Below are positions 33,376 through 42,255 of a stretch of DNA of 64,000 nt, one piece after another. The notes beneath the pieces are model-generated. The model ran no database searches and had not been told where the DNA came from. It was given only the letters and a program-made list of their open reading frames with translations. The stretch covers positions 1 through 64,000 of the forward strand of contig JBFMAX010000003.1 of the NCBI GenBank assembly GCA_040755395.1. Direction: 5' to 3'. Source of the stretch: Nitrospirota bacterium (GTDB lineage: Bacteria; Nitrospirota; Nitrospiria; Nitrospirales; Nitrospiraceae). The first letter of the stretch is position 1; the number at the start of each line of letters is the position of its first letter. A program made the position numbers and the translations under genes.

Positions 33376-34474
33376 GCAGACCAGCCAGGCTCAGGCCATG
33401 ATCCAAATCGATGGTTCCCGCTATTCCGGCAGCGGCACGATTGTCCGCCAGGCGGTGGCCTTTGCGGCGCTCACCGGGCGGCCCATTCACATCGTCAACG
33501 CACGCGTCCGCCGGCCCAACCCCGGTCTCCGGCCGCAGCACATCCGCGTCGTGGAGGCGATCCGGGAGTTGGTCGGCGGGACAGCCGAAGGCCTGACGGC
33601 GGGGTCGCAAGAACTGTGGTTCCGTCCGGGGCCGCTGAAGGCGCAGCCGCGGTATGTGTGGGATATCGGGACAGCCGGCTCGACCACAATGCTGGGCCTG
33701 GCTCTCATACCGGTGTTGGCGTTTGCTTCCTCGACGGTGTCGGTCGAGTTGCGGGGCGGGCTGTTCCAGGATTTTGCCCCCTCGGTCTTCCACCTTCAAT
33801 ACGTCGTAGCGCCGCTGCTGAAGAAGATGGGGCTGAAGGTCGAGGTGATGATGGAGCGGCCGGGCTATGTGCCGAGAGGAGAGGGCGTTCTGCGCCTGAC
33901 CGTCACGCCGCCGCGGACGCCTCTTCGGAGCCTGACGCTGGAACATGCCGGCGCCGTGAGGCGAATGTGGGGGATCGCGCTCGCCTCGCATTTGGTTGAG
34001 CGGAAGGTCAGCCGGCGGATGGCCGGGGCGGCCAAGCAGGTGTTGGCGCGCGCCGGGTATGACGCGGAGATTGAAGAGCGGGACGACACCACGGCGCTCC
34101 AACCGGGAGCGGCGCTCGCCCTCTTTGCCGACGAGGAAGGCGGGGTCTGTCTGGGGGCGGATCGAGCCGGGGCCCTCAGACGGACCGCCGAGTCGATCGG
34201 AAGACACGCGGCGACGCAGCTTCTGGAGGATTTGAAAACAGGAGCCGCGCTTGACCGGTTCGCCGCGGATCAAGTGGTGCCGTTTGCGGCGCTGGCGGAG
34301 GGAGAGAGTCGGCTCTTGGCGCCGGTTATAACGGACCACCTGGCGACCGGCGCGTGGTTGGTCGAACAATTTCTCGGCGCGAGGGTGAAGATCGACGGGC
34401 GTCTCGTGTGCGTGTCCGGAGTCGGGTTCACGGGGCTTCGCAGCGATCAACAACCGGCGGAGCGTAGCGAATAG
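33362..34474 (+). CDS. rtcA: RNA 3'-terminal phosphate cyclase
   Basis: The product is 370 residues from the ATG at 33362. RtcA motifs are IQIDGSRYSGSGTIVRQAVA, GLRPQHIRVVEAIREL, GTAGSTTMLGLALIPVLAF, RGGLFQDFAPSVFHLQYVV, PGYVPRGEGVL, and the late ITDHLATGAWLVEQFLG block that contains the nucleophilic His. It converts RNA 3'-phosphate ends to 2',3'-cyclic phosphates through an adenylated intermediate. No RtcB or RtcR is visible in the window. It overlaps the basic 47-residue peptide gene. Confidence 0.95.
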   Translation: MKDVEQTSQAQAMIQIDGSRYSGSGTIVRQAVAFAALTGRPIHIVNARVRRPNPGLRPQHIRVVEAIRELVGGTAEGLTAGSQELWFRPGPLKAQPRYVWDIGTAGSTTMLGLALIPVLAFASSTVSVELRGGLFQDFAPSVFHLQYVVAPLLKKMGLKVEVMMERPGYVPRGEGVLRLTVTPPRTPLRSLTLEHAGAVRRMWGIALASHLVERKVSRRMAGAAKQVLARAGYDAEIEERDDTTALQPGAALALFADEEGGVCLGADRAGALRRTAESIGRHAATQLLEDLKTGAALDRFAADQVVPFAALAEGESRLLAPVITDHLATGAWLVEQFLGARVKIDGRLVCVSGVGFTGLRSDQQPAERSE

Positions 34475-34536
34475 CTGATAGCTCCGAACCGTGCGCCGCC
34501 CGCGCACGTCTATGTTTCGAGACCGCCATGAGGAGA

Positions 34537-34766
34537 ATGATGCTGTATCACCTCACCGGCAGCTTGCGCGGCCGGACGCAGTTCATCGATACGGATTCCG
34601 TGTCGTTCGGAATCGGCGAGCCCTGCGGCGGGTCGTTGTCGGTCACGAGGTGCAGATGGTCGTCGTCGGCTCGCGCGGAATGAAGGCCATCAAGCGTTTC
34701 TTGCTGGGGAGCGTGTCGCAGAAGGTCCTGGTGTATTCCGCCTGTTCGGTGCCGATCGTCCGATAG
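34537..34766 (+). pseudogene. Chimeric remnant: FHA start joined to a universal stress protein end
   Basis: Behind AGGAGA, ATG 34537 opens a frame reading MMLYHLTGSLRGRTQFIDTD, then SVSFGIGEPCGGS, like the first strands of an FHA domain, before it loses sense and stops near 34680. In a second frame from ~34633, VQMVVVGSRGMKAIKRFLLG and SVSQKVLVYSACSVPIVR form the C-terminal half of a UspA domain ending at 34766. Two broken genes have been fused by deletion. Confidence 0.65.
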
Positions 34767-35717
34767 ACCCGGCAACCTGACACACGAGATCGCTCGGTTG
34801 ATTCGGCGTCGAGCGTGATTATCTTTAGAATGGAAGGAGGTGGCGGGAGCTTGACATGGCCGGCAACCAAGGTGGTCTGGTGACTCGCTCTTGTGCAGCC
34901 AACGTGCAAAAGAGCATCGCTTCCGGGCCAGTAGCGGGATCAAGGTCCAGGGTACGCGCTATCCACTCCCGGTGCCGTTAGGCACGGCCGTAAAACCGAG
35001 CCCTTAGAAGATGGAGGCGCGGGGTAACCAGCCGATCGGGCGCAGGAGGGTTACCGGATCGGATTCCGGCCAGTCGACGGACCCGGTGCTCCCACAAGAG
35101 TGAGCCTTTTTGTTTCACTTGTTCGCTCGAACCATCCCTTTTCTTCCCCACTTCGAAATGTCTTCGACCGCGCTTACCATACACCTGCTGCTGCGATCTT
35201 CGTGTGACCTACTGGATTGTAGGGATTGTAGCCCTCGCCCGTTGTAACACACACAAGAGCGAAGCTGGAGGATACGCTCGTCCGGGGAGACAATCTCATC
35301 AGGACGACTCAGGCTGGGAGACCAGACGGAGCGGAGGCGGGTCCAGAGAGCTGGGTCACATGGTGGAGATCTTGGAGAGGGTTTAGGCTTCCCGGCCTGC
35401 CGGGCCTGCGCACCGCCTCTGCGCTCGATCTCATGCTTCGGAGTGTTCCTCTCACCGAGGCCTCCGCTCAATTATAAGGTAAGGACGGTTGCCCGTTGAT
35501 CAAGGGGCCTGTTGCCACAGTCGCCTTTCTGCATCTGTGGCGTTTTAGGACCAACAGCGCAGTTCGCTCCGAGAGGAAAAACGGACGGCCCGCAGGCAAG
35601 TCGCGTTGCCGGGCGATCAGCACGGTGCCGAGCGCGGCTTCCAGTTCCTGCGCGACCGGGAATGAGTTGGCATGCATGATGCTTAATCGTCGGCTTAAAG
35701 GGAGAAGGGGCAGAGGC
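34767..35717. other. Long gap with no supported gene
   Basis: About 950 bp hold only weak short frames. A minus-strand frame at 35468-35719 has some protein character but no support. A GGAAGGAGGTGG string at 34830 resembles a ribosome site yet is not followed by a convincing ORF. No RNA gene was recognised. The promoter of the downstream universal stress gene should lie near its right end. Confidence 0.4.
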
Positions 35718-36626
35718 ATGCATATTCTGGTCGCTCTGGATGAATCCCGCTATGCCGAAACGATCATTCGCTGGATGAACGTGTTTCCCCATGCGTCCGG
35801 GACTCGGCTGACCCTGGTTCATGTCCTTGAGCCGTTTGACGTTCCTGAGGCGGTCGGAAGCTACGGCCAGGATCTTCTCAGGAAGCATCGTCTGGCGTCG
35901 GCAGAGGCGTTCCTTGAAAAAGGCATGAGATTCTTGGAGACATCGTACCAACCCGTCGCGGCCGTCGTCCGGGAAGGGCTGCCGATTTATGAACTGCTGA
36001 AGTGCGTGCGCGATACACAGCCTAGTCTGGTTGTGGCCGGCACGCGCGGATTATTGGCGGCCAAGGGTTTCATGCTGGGCAGCGTGTCCCAGCGACTTCT
36101 GCACTATGCCCCGTGTTCGGTGCTGCTGGTTCCCGCCAAAGTCGAGCCTGGCAAGAGGTTCAAGCTTCTGTTGGCGACCGACGGATCTCCCGGCGCGAAG
36201 GAGGCGGCCGGGTTGGTGGCGGGATTGCCGGATGTCAAACAGGTCACGGTGCTCAGCGCGGTACGGCCGTTCGATCACGGCGACTCGGCGAGGCAGGGGT
36301 TGGCTGCGGCCGAGTCACGAAAAGTCCGCACCGAGATCATCCAAAACCGGCGCGCAACGGCGCGCCGAGCGATCGAGGAAACGGCGGAGATCATGCAGAG
36401 GGCCGGTGCGATCGTCAAGACACGCCTGGTCTCCGGCCATCCTGCGGAAGCGATCCCCAGGGAAGCCAAGCGAGGCCGGTATGATCTGCTGGTCGTCGGC
36501 TCCCGCGGGCTGACGGGCATGACCGCCATCGCGATGGGCAGCGTTTCCACGGCCGTGGCGCAATCGGCCCCTTGCCCGGTTCTCGTCGTCAAACCGTCCG
36601 ATCACACGACGCAGTCGTCACGCTGA
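35718..36626 (+). CDS. Two-domain universal stress protein
   Basis: The product is 302 residues from the ATG at 35718. It has two UspA folds. The first is MHILVALDESRYAETIIRWM with AGTRGLLAAKGFMLGSVSQR and APCSVLLVP. The second is FKLLLATDGSPGAKEAAGLV with VGSRGLTGMTAIAMGSVSTA and APCPVLVVK. Both keep the G-x2-G-x9-GS nucleotide loop. Such tandem proteins bind ATP and are induced by stress. It is 13 nt upstream of the adenosine-specific kinase gene, so it leads that operon. Confidence 0.92.
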   Translation: MHILVALDESRYAETIIRWMNVFPHASGTRLTLVHVLEPFDVPEAVGSYGQDLLRKHRLASAEAFLEKGMRFLETSYQPVAAVVREGLPIYELLKCVRDTQPSLVVAGTRGLLAAKGFMLGSVSQRLLHYAPCSVLLVPAKVEPGKRFKLLLATDGSPGAKEAAGLVAGLPDVKQVTVLSAVRPFDHGDSARQGLAAAESRKVRTEIIQNRRATARRAIEETAEIMQRAGAIVKTRLVSGHPAEAIPREAKRGRYDLLVVGSRGLTGMTAIAMGSVSTAVAQSAPCPVLVVKPSDHTTQSSR

Positions 36627-36639
36627 GGAGGGAAGCGCG

Positions 36640-37128
36640 ATGGCGGTGGCTCTCATTTCAGTCGCCGTTCAAAAGCCGGAGGCGGTCAATCTGATTCTGG
36701 GACAGGCCCATTTCATCAAGACCGTCGAAGACCTGCACGAAGCGCTCGTCACCGCGGTGCCCGGTATCGCATTCGGCCTCGCGTTTTGCGAATCGTCAGG
36801 GTCGTGTCTTGTTCGGTGGAGCGGGACGGATCAGGAGTTGATCGAGTTGGCGAAGACCAATGCTCAGGCAGTGGGGGCGGGACACAGCTTTCTGATCCTG
36901 CTGCGAAATTGCTATCCCATCAACGTCCTCCCGGTGATCCGTCAGGTGCCGGAGGTCTGTCACATCTATTGCGCGACGGCGAATCCGGTGGAGGTCATCC
37001 TCGCAGAGACCCCGCAGGGACGGGGCATTCTCGGTGTGGTGGACGGCATGAAGCCGAAAGGGATCGAACAGGAAGCCGATATCGTCGCACGAAAAGCGTT
37101 GCTCCGGCGGTTCGGGTATAAGCTGTAG
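36640..37128 (+). CDS. Adenosine-specific kinase family protein (DUF355)
   Basis: This encodes 162 residues. It matches the small PAE2307-like family: VAVQKPEAVNLILGQAHFIK, TVEDLHEALVTAVPGIAFGL, FCESSGSCLVRWSGTD, and IYCATANPVEVILAETPQG with GRGILGVVDGMKPKGIE. Archaeal relatives bind AMP or phosphorylate adenosine. A GGAGGG ribosome site precedes the ATG. It lies between a universal stress protein and a 3'-phosphoesterase. Confidence 0.9.
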   Translation: MAVALISVAVQKPEAVNLILGQAHFIKTVEDLHEALVTAVPGIAFGLAFCESSGSCLVRWSGTDQELIELAKTNAQAVGAGHSFLILLRNCYPINVLPVIRQVPEVCHIYCATANPVEVILAETPQGRGILGVVDGMKPKGIEQEADIVARKALLRRFGYKL

Positions 37129-37137
37129 TTGCGAGTG

Positions 37138-37668
37138 ATGAGACGGCCGATCTTCAACGTGCAGAAGCATCGCGCATCGCGTCTGCATTATGATTTTCGC
37201 CTCGAAATCGGCGGCGCGCTCAAATCCTGGGCGATCCCGAAAGGACCGTCGCTCGATCCGGCGGTCAAGCGACTGGCGGTGGAAGTCGAAGATCATGACC
37301 TGGCCTACGCCGACTTCGAGGGCGTCATCGAAGAAGGACGTTATGGAGCCGGGCCGGTGCTGGTATGGGACACCGGATGGTTCGAGCCGGCAGGTCAAGG
37401 AAAGGGCGCGCAGTCGGCCGAGGCCATGTGGAAGGCGGGAACGCTGGATATCAGCTTGCACGGGCACAGGCTGCGCGGGCGGTTCTCGCTCGTCAGGATG
37501 AAAGGGCGCCCGCGGCAATGGCTGCTCATGAAGCAGCGGGATGGAGAAGCTCGGCCCGGCTTCCAGGTGACCGAGGAATGGACGACCTCGGTGCTGTCCG
37601 GCCGCTCGATCGAAGATCTGGAGCGGGAGGTTGCCGCCGGTGCGTTGAAGACCTACCGTTGCGGGTGA
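37138..37668 (+). CDS. LigD-type 3'-phosphoesterase domain protein
   Basis: The product is 176 residues from the ATG at 37138 (TTG 37129 is possible). It is a stand-alone PE domain as in bacterial DNA ligase D: FNVQKHRASRLHYDFRLEIG with the catalytic His/Asp cluster, LKSWAIPKGPSLDP, VEVEDHDLAYADFEGVI, and GRYGAGPVLVWDTG. LigD PE domains remove 3'-phosphates and 3'-ribonucleotides from nucleic acid ends. No polymerase or ligase domain is attached. It is directly downstream of the adenosine kinase gene. Confidence 0.93.
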   Translation: MRRPIFNVQKHRASRLHYDFRLEIGGALKSWAIPKGPSLDPAVKRLAVEVEDHDLAYADFEGVIEEGRYGAGPVLVWDTGWFEPAGQGKGAQSAEAMWKAGTLDISLHGHRLRGRFSLVRMKGRPRQWLLMKQRDGEARPGFQVTEEWTTSVLSGRSIEDLEREVAAGALKTYRCG

Positions 37669-37698
37669 TCGGCTCGGCGGCGGTCGGGAAGGATCACG

Positions 37699-38289
37699 AT
37701 GATCGCTCAACAGGCGCAACCGCTCTCATCGGCGACGTCGGTGAAGGAGGCCGATCTTCCCTGGAACGTGCTCGCTACGGCCAAGGACAAGGAGCAGCGC
37801 CAATTGGCGAGGCGGCTTGGTCGATTCGGCGATTTCCGTTGGACGCAGTTTCGCGGAGTGCTGGTCGGGCGCGTCGAGGATCAGCAGGCGTTTTTCGAAC
37901 AGCTCCGGCGCTGCGAAGAGAACGAACCGGGTTTTCTGCGTCCGCTGGCGAAGATGGTTCCCATTGATCGGCTTTTCACCTTCACCGTGGAAAACCTGCC
38001 GACCGTACTGAAGCAGATGATGGCGGATTATGTCGATGTGATCGATAGCGGGACCTTCTACGTGCGGGTGGAACGGCGCGGCCACGCAGGAGCGTTTCAC
38101 AGCCGGGAACTGGAGCAGGGACTGGATCGAGCCGTCGCCGAGTCGTTGACGGTCCGGGGCGAGGCCCCCGTCGTCAGCTTCGACGACCCCGACGTGATCC
38201 TTGCGGTGGAAACGGTCGGGGACGAGTGCGGCGTCGGCGCGCTCACGCGGGCGCTGCGCTCGCGATTTCCGTTCATCCGGGTCCCGTAA
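37699..38289 (+). CDS. THUMP-domain protein
   Basis: This encodes 196 residues. The middle and C-terminal parts match a THUMP fold: RLFTFTVENLPTVLKQMMAD, SGTFYVRVERRGHAGAFHSR, ELEQGLDRAVAESL, and DDPDVILAVETVGDECGVGA, ending ALRSRFPFIRVP. THUMP domains bind the acceptor region of tRNA or other RNA, usually fused to a modification enzyme; here it stands alone. The N-terminus holds a small regulator-like region (WNVLATAKDKEQRQLARRLG). It lies 30 nt after the PE gene. Confidence 0.85.
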   Translation: MIAQQAQPLSSATSVKEADLPWNVLATAKDKEQRQLARRLGRFGDFRWTQFRGVLVGRVEDQQAFFEQLRRCEENEPGFLRPLAKMVPIDRLFTFTVENLPTVLKQMMADYVDVIDSGTFYVRVERRGHAGAFHSRELEQGLDRAVAESLTVRGEAPVVSFDDPDVILAVETVGDECGVGALTRALRSRFPFIRVP

Positions 38290-38311
38290 CCGGGCAAGGG
38301 GGACATGAGGT

Positions 38312-38563
38312 ATGGCGGTGCCCAAACATCTCGAAGAAGCGGCGGCCAGATTGAAGGATGCCTCGTCGCGGATCTCACAGGTCCGCGATCTGCCGTTCAC
38401 CGCCGAAAACCAGAAAGCCTGGCTGGAGGCCTTGAGCGATTTCTGTATCGCCTTATCCGATATCCAGACGTACAACAACGAGTCGGTGCACGAGAAACTG
38501 CATGAGCTGGCCGGGCGGATGGGGCTCAGAAAGTTTCCCGGGTCGGGTCGATCCAGGAGTTGA
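38312..38563 (+). CDS. Small helical protein of unknown function
   Basis: This encodes 83 residues, mostly helical (HLEEAAARLKDASSRISQVR, AWLEALSDFCIALSDIQTYN, VHEKLHELAGRMGL), with a basic tail. No motif is recognised. It is 22 nt after the THUMP gene and is the last member of the operon that begins with the universal stress protein, so it may assist that RNA- or stress-related unit (inference). Confidence 0.6.
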   Translation: MAVPKHLEEAAARLKDASSRISQVRDLPFTAENQKAWLEALSDFCIALSDIQTYNNESVHEKLHELAGRMGLRKFPGSGRSRS

Positions 38564-38755
38564 ACACAGTCATCATGAGCGATGGCTCACCTGTCCGCGT
38601 GCGACGCACAGGCAGGCCCGCGCATGATGAAAATCATGAGCGGGCAAGAAGCAAGGGGCTCGGGGCAAGGGGGAAGAGCCGCGGGCCGCTAGCCTCGCGC
38701 CTATTTTCAACGGCTGACTGAGAACAGTGTCCGTGAAAGGCGGGAAATTCCCAGG

Positions 38756-39394
38756 CTATCCGGCCGGGTTCCGTTCTTCGCGGATATCCCGCTCGCGCAG
38801 TTTCCTGACCAGCTCTTGATATGAGGACGTGCGGATGATGTTGGCGAATTGACTGCGATAGTTCCTGACCAGGCTCACACCGTCGACCACGATGTCGTAG
38901 GCGTACCATTTCCCGTCCTTTGCCATGAGACGATAGTCCACCGGGACCTCGACCTTGCTCGAGATGAGCTTCGTCCGCACCTCCGCAAAGGAACCTTCCC
39001 GCCGCTCGGCCAGATACGCGACCTGTTCGCCGGAATACCCTTCGATCTTGCTCGCGTACCGGTCCGAGAGAAACGACCTGAACAGCCCGACAAACTCCGC
39101 CCGTTCGGCTTCGTTCAAGGTGTTCCAGGCGGCGGCCAGGACCCGCTTCGCCATCTCCGTGTAATCGAATCGCCTGCCGATCGCATCCTCCAGCAGGCGA
39201 CGGCGGTGTGCGCGTTGATCGGCGGCTTGCAGGCGCTTGTCTTCAAGAATGCGGATCACCTCGTTGATCGTCGCCCGCACCACCTCTGTCGGGGATTCGG
39301 TCATGGCCGCGCGCGCGTCCGCGAGTGAGGCGCCGGCGAAAAACGCGACAGCCAGGCCTGTTGATTTGAGAATGCATGTCCTTATCTTAAGCAT
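38756..39394 (-). CDS. mlaC: MlaC-family phospholipid-binding protein
   Basis: The product is 212 residues from the ATG at 39394 with a signal peptide (CILKSTGLAVAFFAGASLAD). It matches the Ttg2D/MlaC family: VVRATINEVIRILEDKRLQA, IGRRFDYTEMAKRVLAAAWN, FVGLFRSFLSDRYASKIEGY, YRLMAKDGKWYAYDIVVDGV and NYRSQFANII. It is a periplasmic shuttle for phospholipids between membranes. No other mla genes are in view. Confidence 0.9.
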   Translation of the reverse strand: MLKIRTCILKSTGLAVAFFAGASLADARAAMTESPTEVVRATINEVIRILEDKRLQAADQRAHRRRLLEDAIGRRFDYTEMAKRVLAAAWNTLNEAERAEFVGLFRSFLSDRYASKIEGYSGEQVAYLAERREGSFAEVRTKLISSKVEVPVDYRLMAKDGKWYAYDIVVDGVSLVRNYRSQFANIIRTSSYQELVRKLRERDIREERNPAG

Positions 39395-39754
39395 ACGGGT
39401 ATTGTACCCTCTCCCGCCGATGCGGCGAAGCGTGCCGGTCCGACCATCGCGCTCACACCGGACGGGCGGGGATCCGGAGAACCCCGCTGCGAGTGGGCCT
39501 GCTGCTCGGGGACACTTGCCACGCTCTGGGATGCAGTCGGTTTCGGCACCTGGTTGGGGGGCCCAGGTTGACGCCGCCCGCATTTTCAAGGTGCTCGCGA
39601 GTCGACAGCCGATGAGAACCGTCGCTGCGAGCTTCTACGGCGAATCTTATGGACATTCACAGGCTCTTATATAATGTAAGCGGACATGCCTTGCGCGGGT
39701 TCGGATAAACGGGACATGCGTGCAAGTCGGCGGGACGAAGGGAGCGGGAAACCG

Positions 39755-40621
39755 ATGAGATGTGAGAACGGAAAGATGATGGAAAAGGCGGCGTTGGCCG
39801 TCTTTGTTGCGGGAGTTTTGCTGCTGGCAGGGGCTCCCCGGGCAGGCGCCGGCCTCACCGGCCGGATTCTGGTCGCCGGCTATGGACCGGAGCTGCCGGT
39901 GGTCGAGGAACTGGGCCTGGCGTTCGAGAAGGCTCACCCCGGCACCGCGATCGAGTTCGAGTGGGACAGGAATCTCAAGGCGGCGGAGATGGTCAGGTCC
40001 GGCGACGCGAAGATTGCCGTGACGGATCACGAGGAGCCGGGTCTGAAGGCTACGGCGATCGCGTGGGACGGGATCGCCGTGGTGGTGAATTTTTCCAACC
40101 CGGTCAAGGAAACGAGTAAAGACCAGATTCGGGATCTGTTCACCGGGAAGATCAGGCGCTGGTCCGAACTGGAGGGCGCGGATAAAAAGGTCGACGTGAT
40201 CCATCGACCACCGGACCGGAACGTGCGGCGTGGGTTTGAGTCGTCATTGGGGATCCAGGGAGGTCAAGCTGCGGCCGGGACGATCGCACGGTCGGATCAG
40301 AAAGCGCTGAGCACCGTGTCGGGCCAGGACAATGCCGTGACGTATGTCTCCTTGAGCGAGGCGCTCAAGGCATTGGAAGATGGGGTGCCGATTCGGATCC
40401 TGCTCGTCGACAAGGTCGAGCCCGGCGAACCGACCGTGAAAGATGGGCGCTATCCCATCCGGCGTCCGGTCCTGTTTCTGACCGCCGAACACCCGGATCC
40501 ATTGACGGACGCGTTCGTGACGTTCGCGCGCTCGCCGGAAGGCCAGAAGATCGTGAAGAAGATGTTCGTGCCCTACACACCTCCTGCGCCTCAGCGCGTC
40601 CAATCCTCGAGCCCCGGCTGA
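39755..40621 (+). CDS. PstS-like periplasmic substrate-binding protein
   Basis: The product is 288 residues; the start at 39755 gives a signal peptide (ALAVFVAGVLLLAGAPRAGA). PBP-like features are LVAGYGPELPVVEELGLAFE, PGTAIEFEWDR, VKETSKDQIRDLFTGKIRRW (typical of phosphate-binding proteins) and the hinge IAWDGIAVVVN. The C-terminus has FVTFARSPEGQKIVKKMFVP. It may bind phosphate, molybdate or another oxyanion. No permease is adjacent; a CapA-like gene follows 13 nt later. Confidence 0.85.
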   Translation: MRCENGKMMEKAALAVFVAGVLLLAGAPRAGAGLTGRILVAGYGPELPVVEELGLAFEKAHPGTAIEFEWDRNLKAAEMVRSGDAKIAVTDHEEPGLKATAIAWDGIAVVVNFSNPVKETSKDQIRDLFTGKIRRWSELEGADKKVDVIHRPPDRNVRRGFESSLGIQGGQAAAGTIARSDQKALSTVSGQDNAVTYVSLSEALKALEDGVPIRILLVDKVEPGEPTVKDGRYPIRRPVLFLTAEHPDPLTDAFVTFARSPEGQKIVKKMFVPYTPPAPQRVQSSSPG

Positions 40622-40634
40622 GGAGTGAGCCGGC

Positions 40635-41624
40635 ATGCGGATTGCGCTGGCTGGCGACGTGATGCTGGGCAGGTTGGTGGATGAGTCGGTCATCCGAAAT
40701 CCGGCCAGTTCCCCCGCGGCGATCTGGGGCGACGTCCTGCCCGTGATGCTGGCGGCCGACCGCCGGCTCATCAACCTCGAATGCGTCATCAGCGCCCGCG
40801 GCCGGCCCTGGCGCCCCTTCACGAAGGCGTTCCACTTTCGCGCCCATCCGCGCGCGATCGAGTTTCTCCAAGCCGCCGGAATCGATTGCGTCACCCTGGC
40901 GAACAACCATGTCCTGGACTACGGATCCGACGCGTTGCTGGACTGTCTGGCGTTGTTGGACCGGGCGGGGATCGCGCGGACCGGGGCCGGCCGGAACCTG
41001 AACGAAGCGTCGGCCCCGGCGCGGCTGCACTCGCCGCAAGGTCGGTTGGCGGTAGTCGCGGTGACGGACAATGAACCGGACTGGGAGGCCGGTGCTGAGA
41101 AACCCGGCGTCCACTACATCGCCTACGATCGGCGCGGTCTGCTCGAACCCCATCGGTCCCGCGTGGCCGACGTGCTCGCACGGGCCCGCGAACAGGCCGA
41201 CTTCGTGATCGTCAGCGCCCATGTGGGGCCGAATTGGGGTTTTCCCTCCCCGGCGATGCGCGCCATGGCTCAGGAGGTCGTCTCACTCGGTGCGGACTTC
41301 TATTGGGGCCATTCCAACCACACGCCGCAAGGGATCGAGCTGTTCCGCGGCCGTGTGATTCTTTATTCGGCCGGGGATTTCATCGATGACTACGCAGTGG
41401 ATCCGAAGGAACGCAACGACCTGTCCTTTCTGTTCACGGTCGATGTGGAACGCGGCCGGGCCGCACGTATCCGGCTGCACCCAGTTCGGATCGAGGACTT
41501 CGGCGTCCGGCTCGCGCGGGGGGAAGAAGCGGATCTCGTGAGCGGCCGCATGCGAGCCAAGTGCGCCGCGTTCGGCACGGGAGTCGAGTTTCAGAACGGC
41601 GTCGGAACGATCGCGGTGGGCTGA
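40635..41624 (+). CDS. CapA-like metallophosphatase-fold protein
   Basis: This encodes 329 residues, with GAGGAG just before the ATG. It fits the poly-gamma-glutamate CapA family: IALAGDVMLGRLVDESV, INLECVISARGRPWRPFTKA, CVTLANNHVLDYGSDALLD, VSAHVGPNWG and WGHSNHTPQGIELFRGRVIL, with metal ligands in GDVMLG, NLE, ANNH and HSNH. No export signal is obvious. It forms an operon with the binding protein. Its real substrate is unknown; capsule genes are not nearby. Confidence 0.88.
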   Translation: MRIALAGDVMLGRLVDESVIRNPASSPAAIWGDVLPVMLAADRRLINLECVISARGRPWRPFTKAFHFRAHPRAIEFLQAAGIDCVTLANNHVLDYGSDALLDCLALLDRAGIARTGAGRNLNEASAPARLHSPQGRLAVVAVTDNEPDWEAGAEKPGVHYIAYDRRGLLEPHRSRVADVLARAREQADFVIVSAHVGPNWGFPSPAMRAMAQEVVSLGADFYWGHSNHTPQGIELFRGRVILYSAGDFIDDYAVDPKERNDLSFLFTVDVERGRAARIRLHPVRIEDFGVRLARGEEADLVSGRMRAKCAAFGTGVEFQNGVGTIAVG

Positions 41625-41733
41625 CAATCTGTATCATTCTTGTTCAGGATTCCGCTCATGACCGGCGCGTTCGCGCGGAGGGAAACCTTCATGCCTGATC
41701 ACGGCGAGGTAGGCCGGATATCCGTCTATCTCT

Positions 41734-41928
41734 TCAAACTGCCTGGTTCTTTCCTCTGTCCAACGATCCCGCCTCAAAAATCGTTCCACATTCCTTGCAA
41801 ATCAACTTTCCGGTCTTGTTCCCATCCGGTGTTCGGTACTCGTCAACCAGACGACCGTGAACGCACTGATGTGGGGCTCTCCGCGCTTTAGGCAGAGCGT
41901 CGTTTCCGGCCTGCTTGGTCTGATTCAT
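41734..41928 (-). CDS. Small zinc-ribbon protein
   Basis: This encodes 64 residues from the ATG at 41928 behind GGGAGG. It has a CxxC pair (GKLICKECGTIFEAGSLDRG) and an upstream His/Cys (RAPHQCVHGRLVDEYRTPDG). It is a candidate nucleic-acid or protein-binding miniprotein. It is preceded by another mini zinc protein, 41980-42219, 51 nt upstream. Confidence 0.65.
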   Translation of the reverse strand: MNQTKQAGNDALPKARRAPHQCVHGRLVDEYRTPDGNKTGKLICKECGTIFEAGSLDRGKNQAV

Positions 41929-41979
41929 AAGTTCCTCCCGCCCGCACCGCAAAGAGGTGCTTCGTTTGAGGTGACGGCA

Positions 41980-42219
41980 CTACCCACCGGTGTTCGCCAG
42001 GTTAACGAAGCCGGGCGTCGCGACGATGTCCTTCTCTGTTTGCTGCGGGAGTCCGCTCCAATAGACCTCTTCGAGTTTCCACTCGGCCTCCTTCTGGCAG
42101 CGTGGGCAAGAGATGGCCAACGTATAGCCTCCCAGATACCGATTCTGGGTTCGCTGCCCGCACGCCGCGCAAATGATGAAGAGGGATGTGTCATAGGTAA
42201 GGACATGGATGCGCAACAT
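41980..42219 (-). CDS. Small double-CxxC zinc protein
   Basis: This encodes 79 residues. Two knuckles are seen: FIICAACGQRTQNRYLGGY and AISCPRCQKEAEWKLEEVYW. A GGGAGGTG ribosome site lies just before the ATG at 42219. It is paired with the 64-residue zinc-ribbon gene downstream. Function unknown. Confidence 0.7.
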   Translation of the reverse strand: MLRIHVLTYDTSLFIICAACGQRTQNRYLGGYTLAISCPRCQKEAEWKLEEVYWSGLPQQTEKDIVATPGFVNLANTGG

Positions 42220-42255
42220 TCCGCACCTCCCTGTGTGAGACCAACGGTCTTGTAG

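Noticed and set aside
35468-35719. Minus-strand frame with some protein-like sequence (ALGTVLIARQRDLPAGRPFF)
   Set aside because: It has no ribosome site and no recognised family, and it overlaps the likely promoter region of the universal stress gene. Too weak to call.
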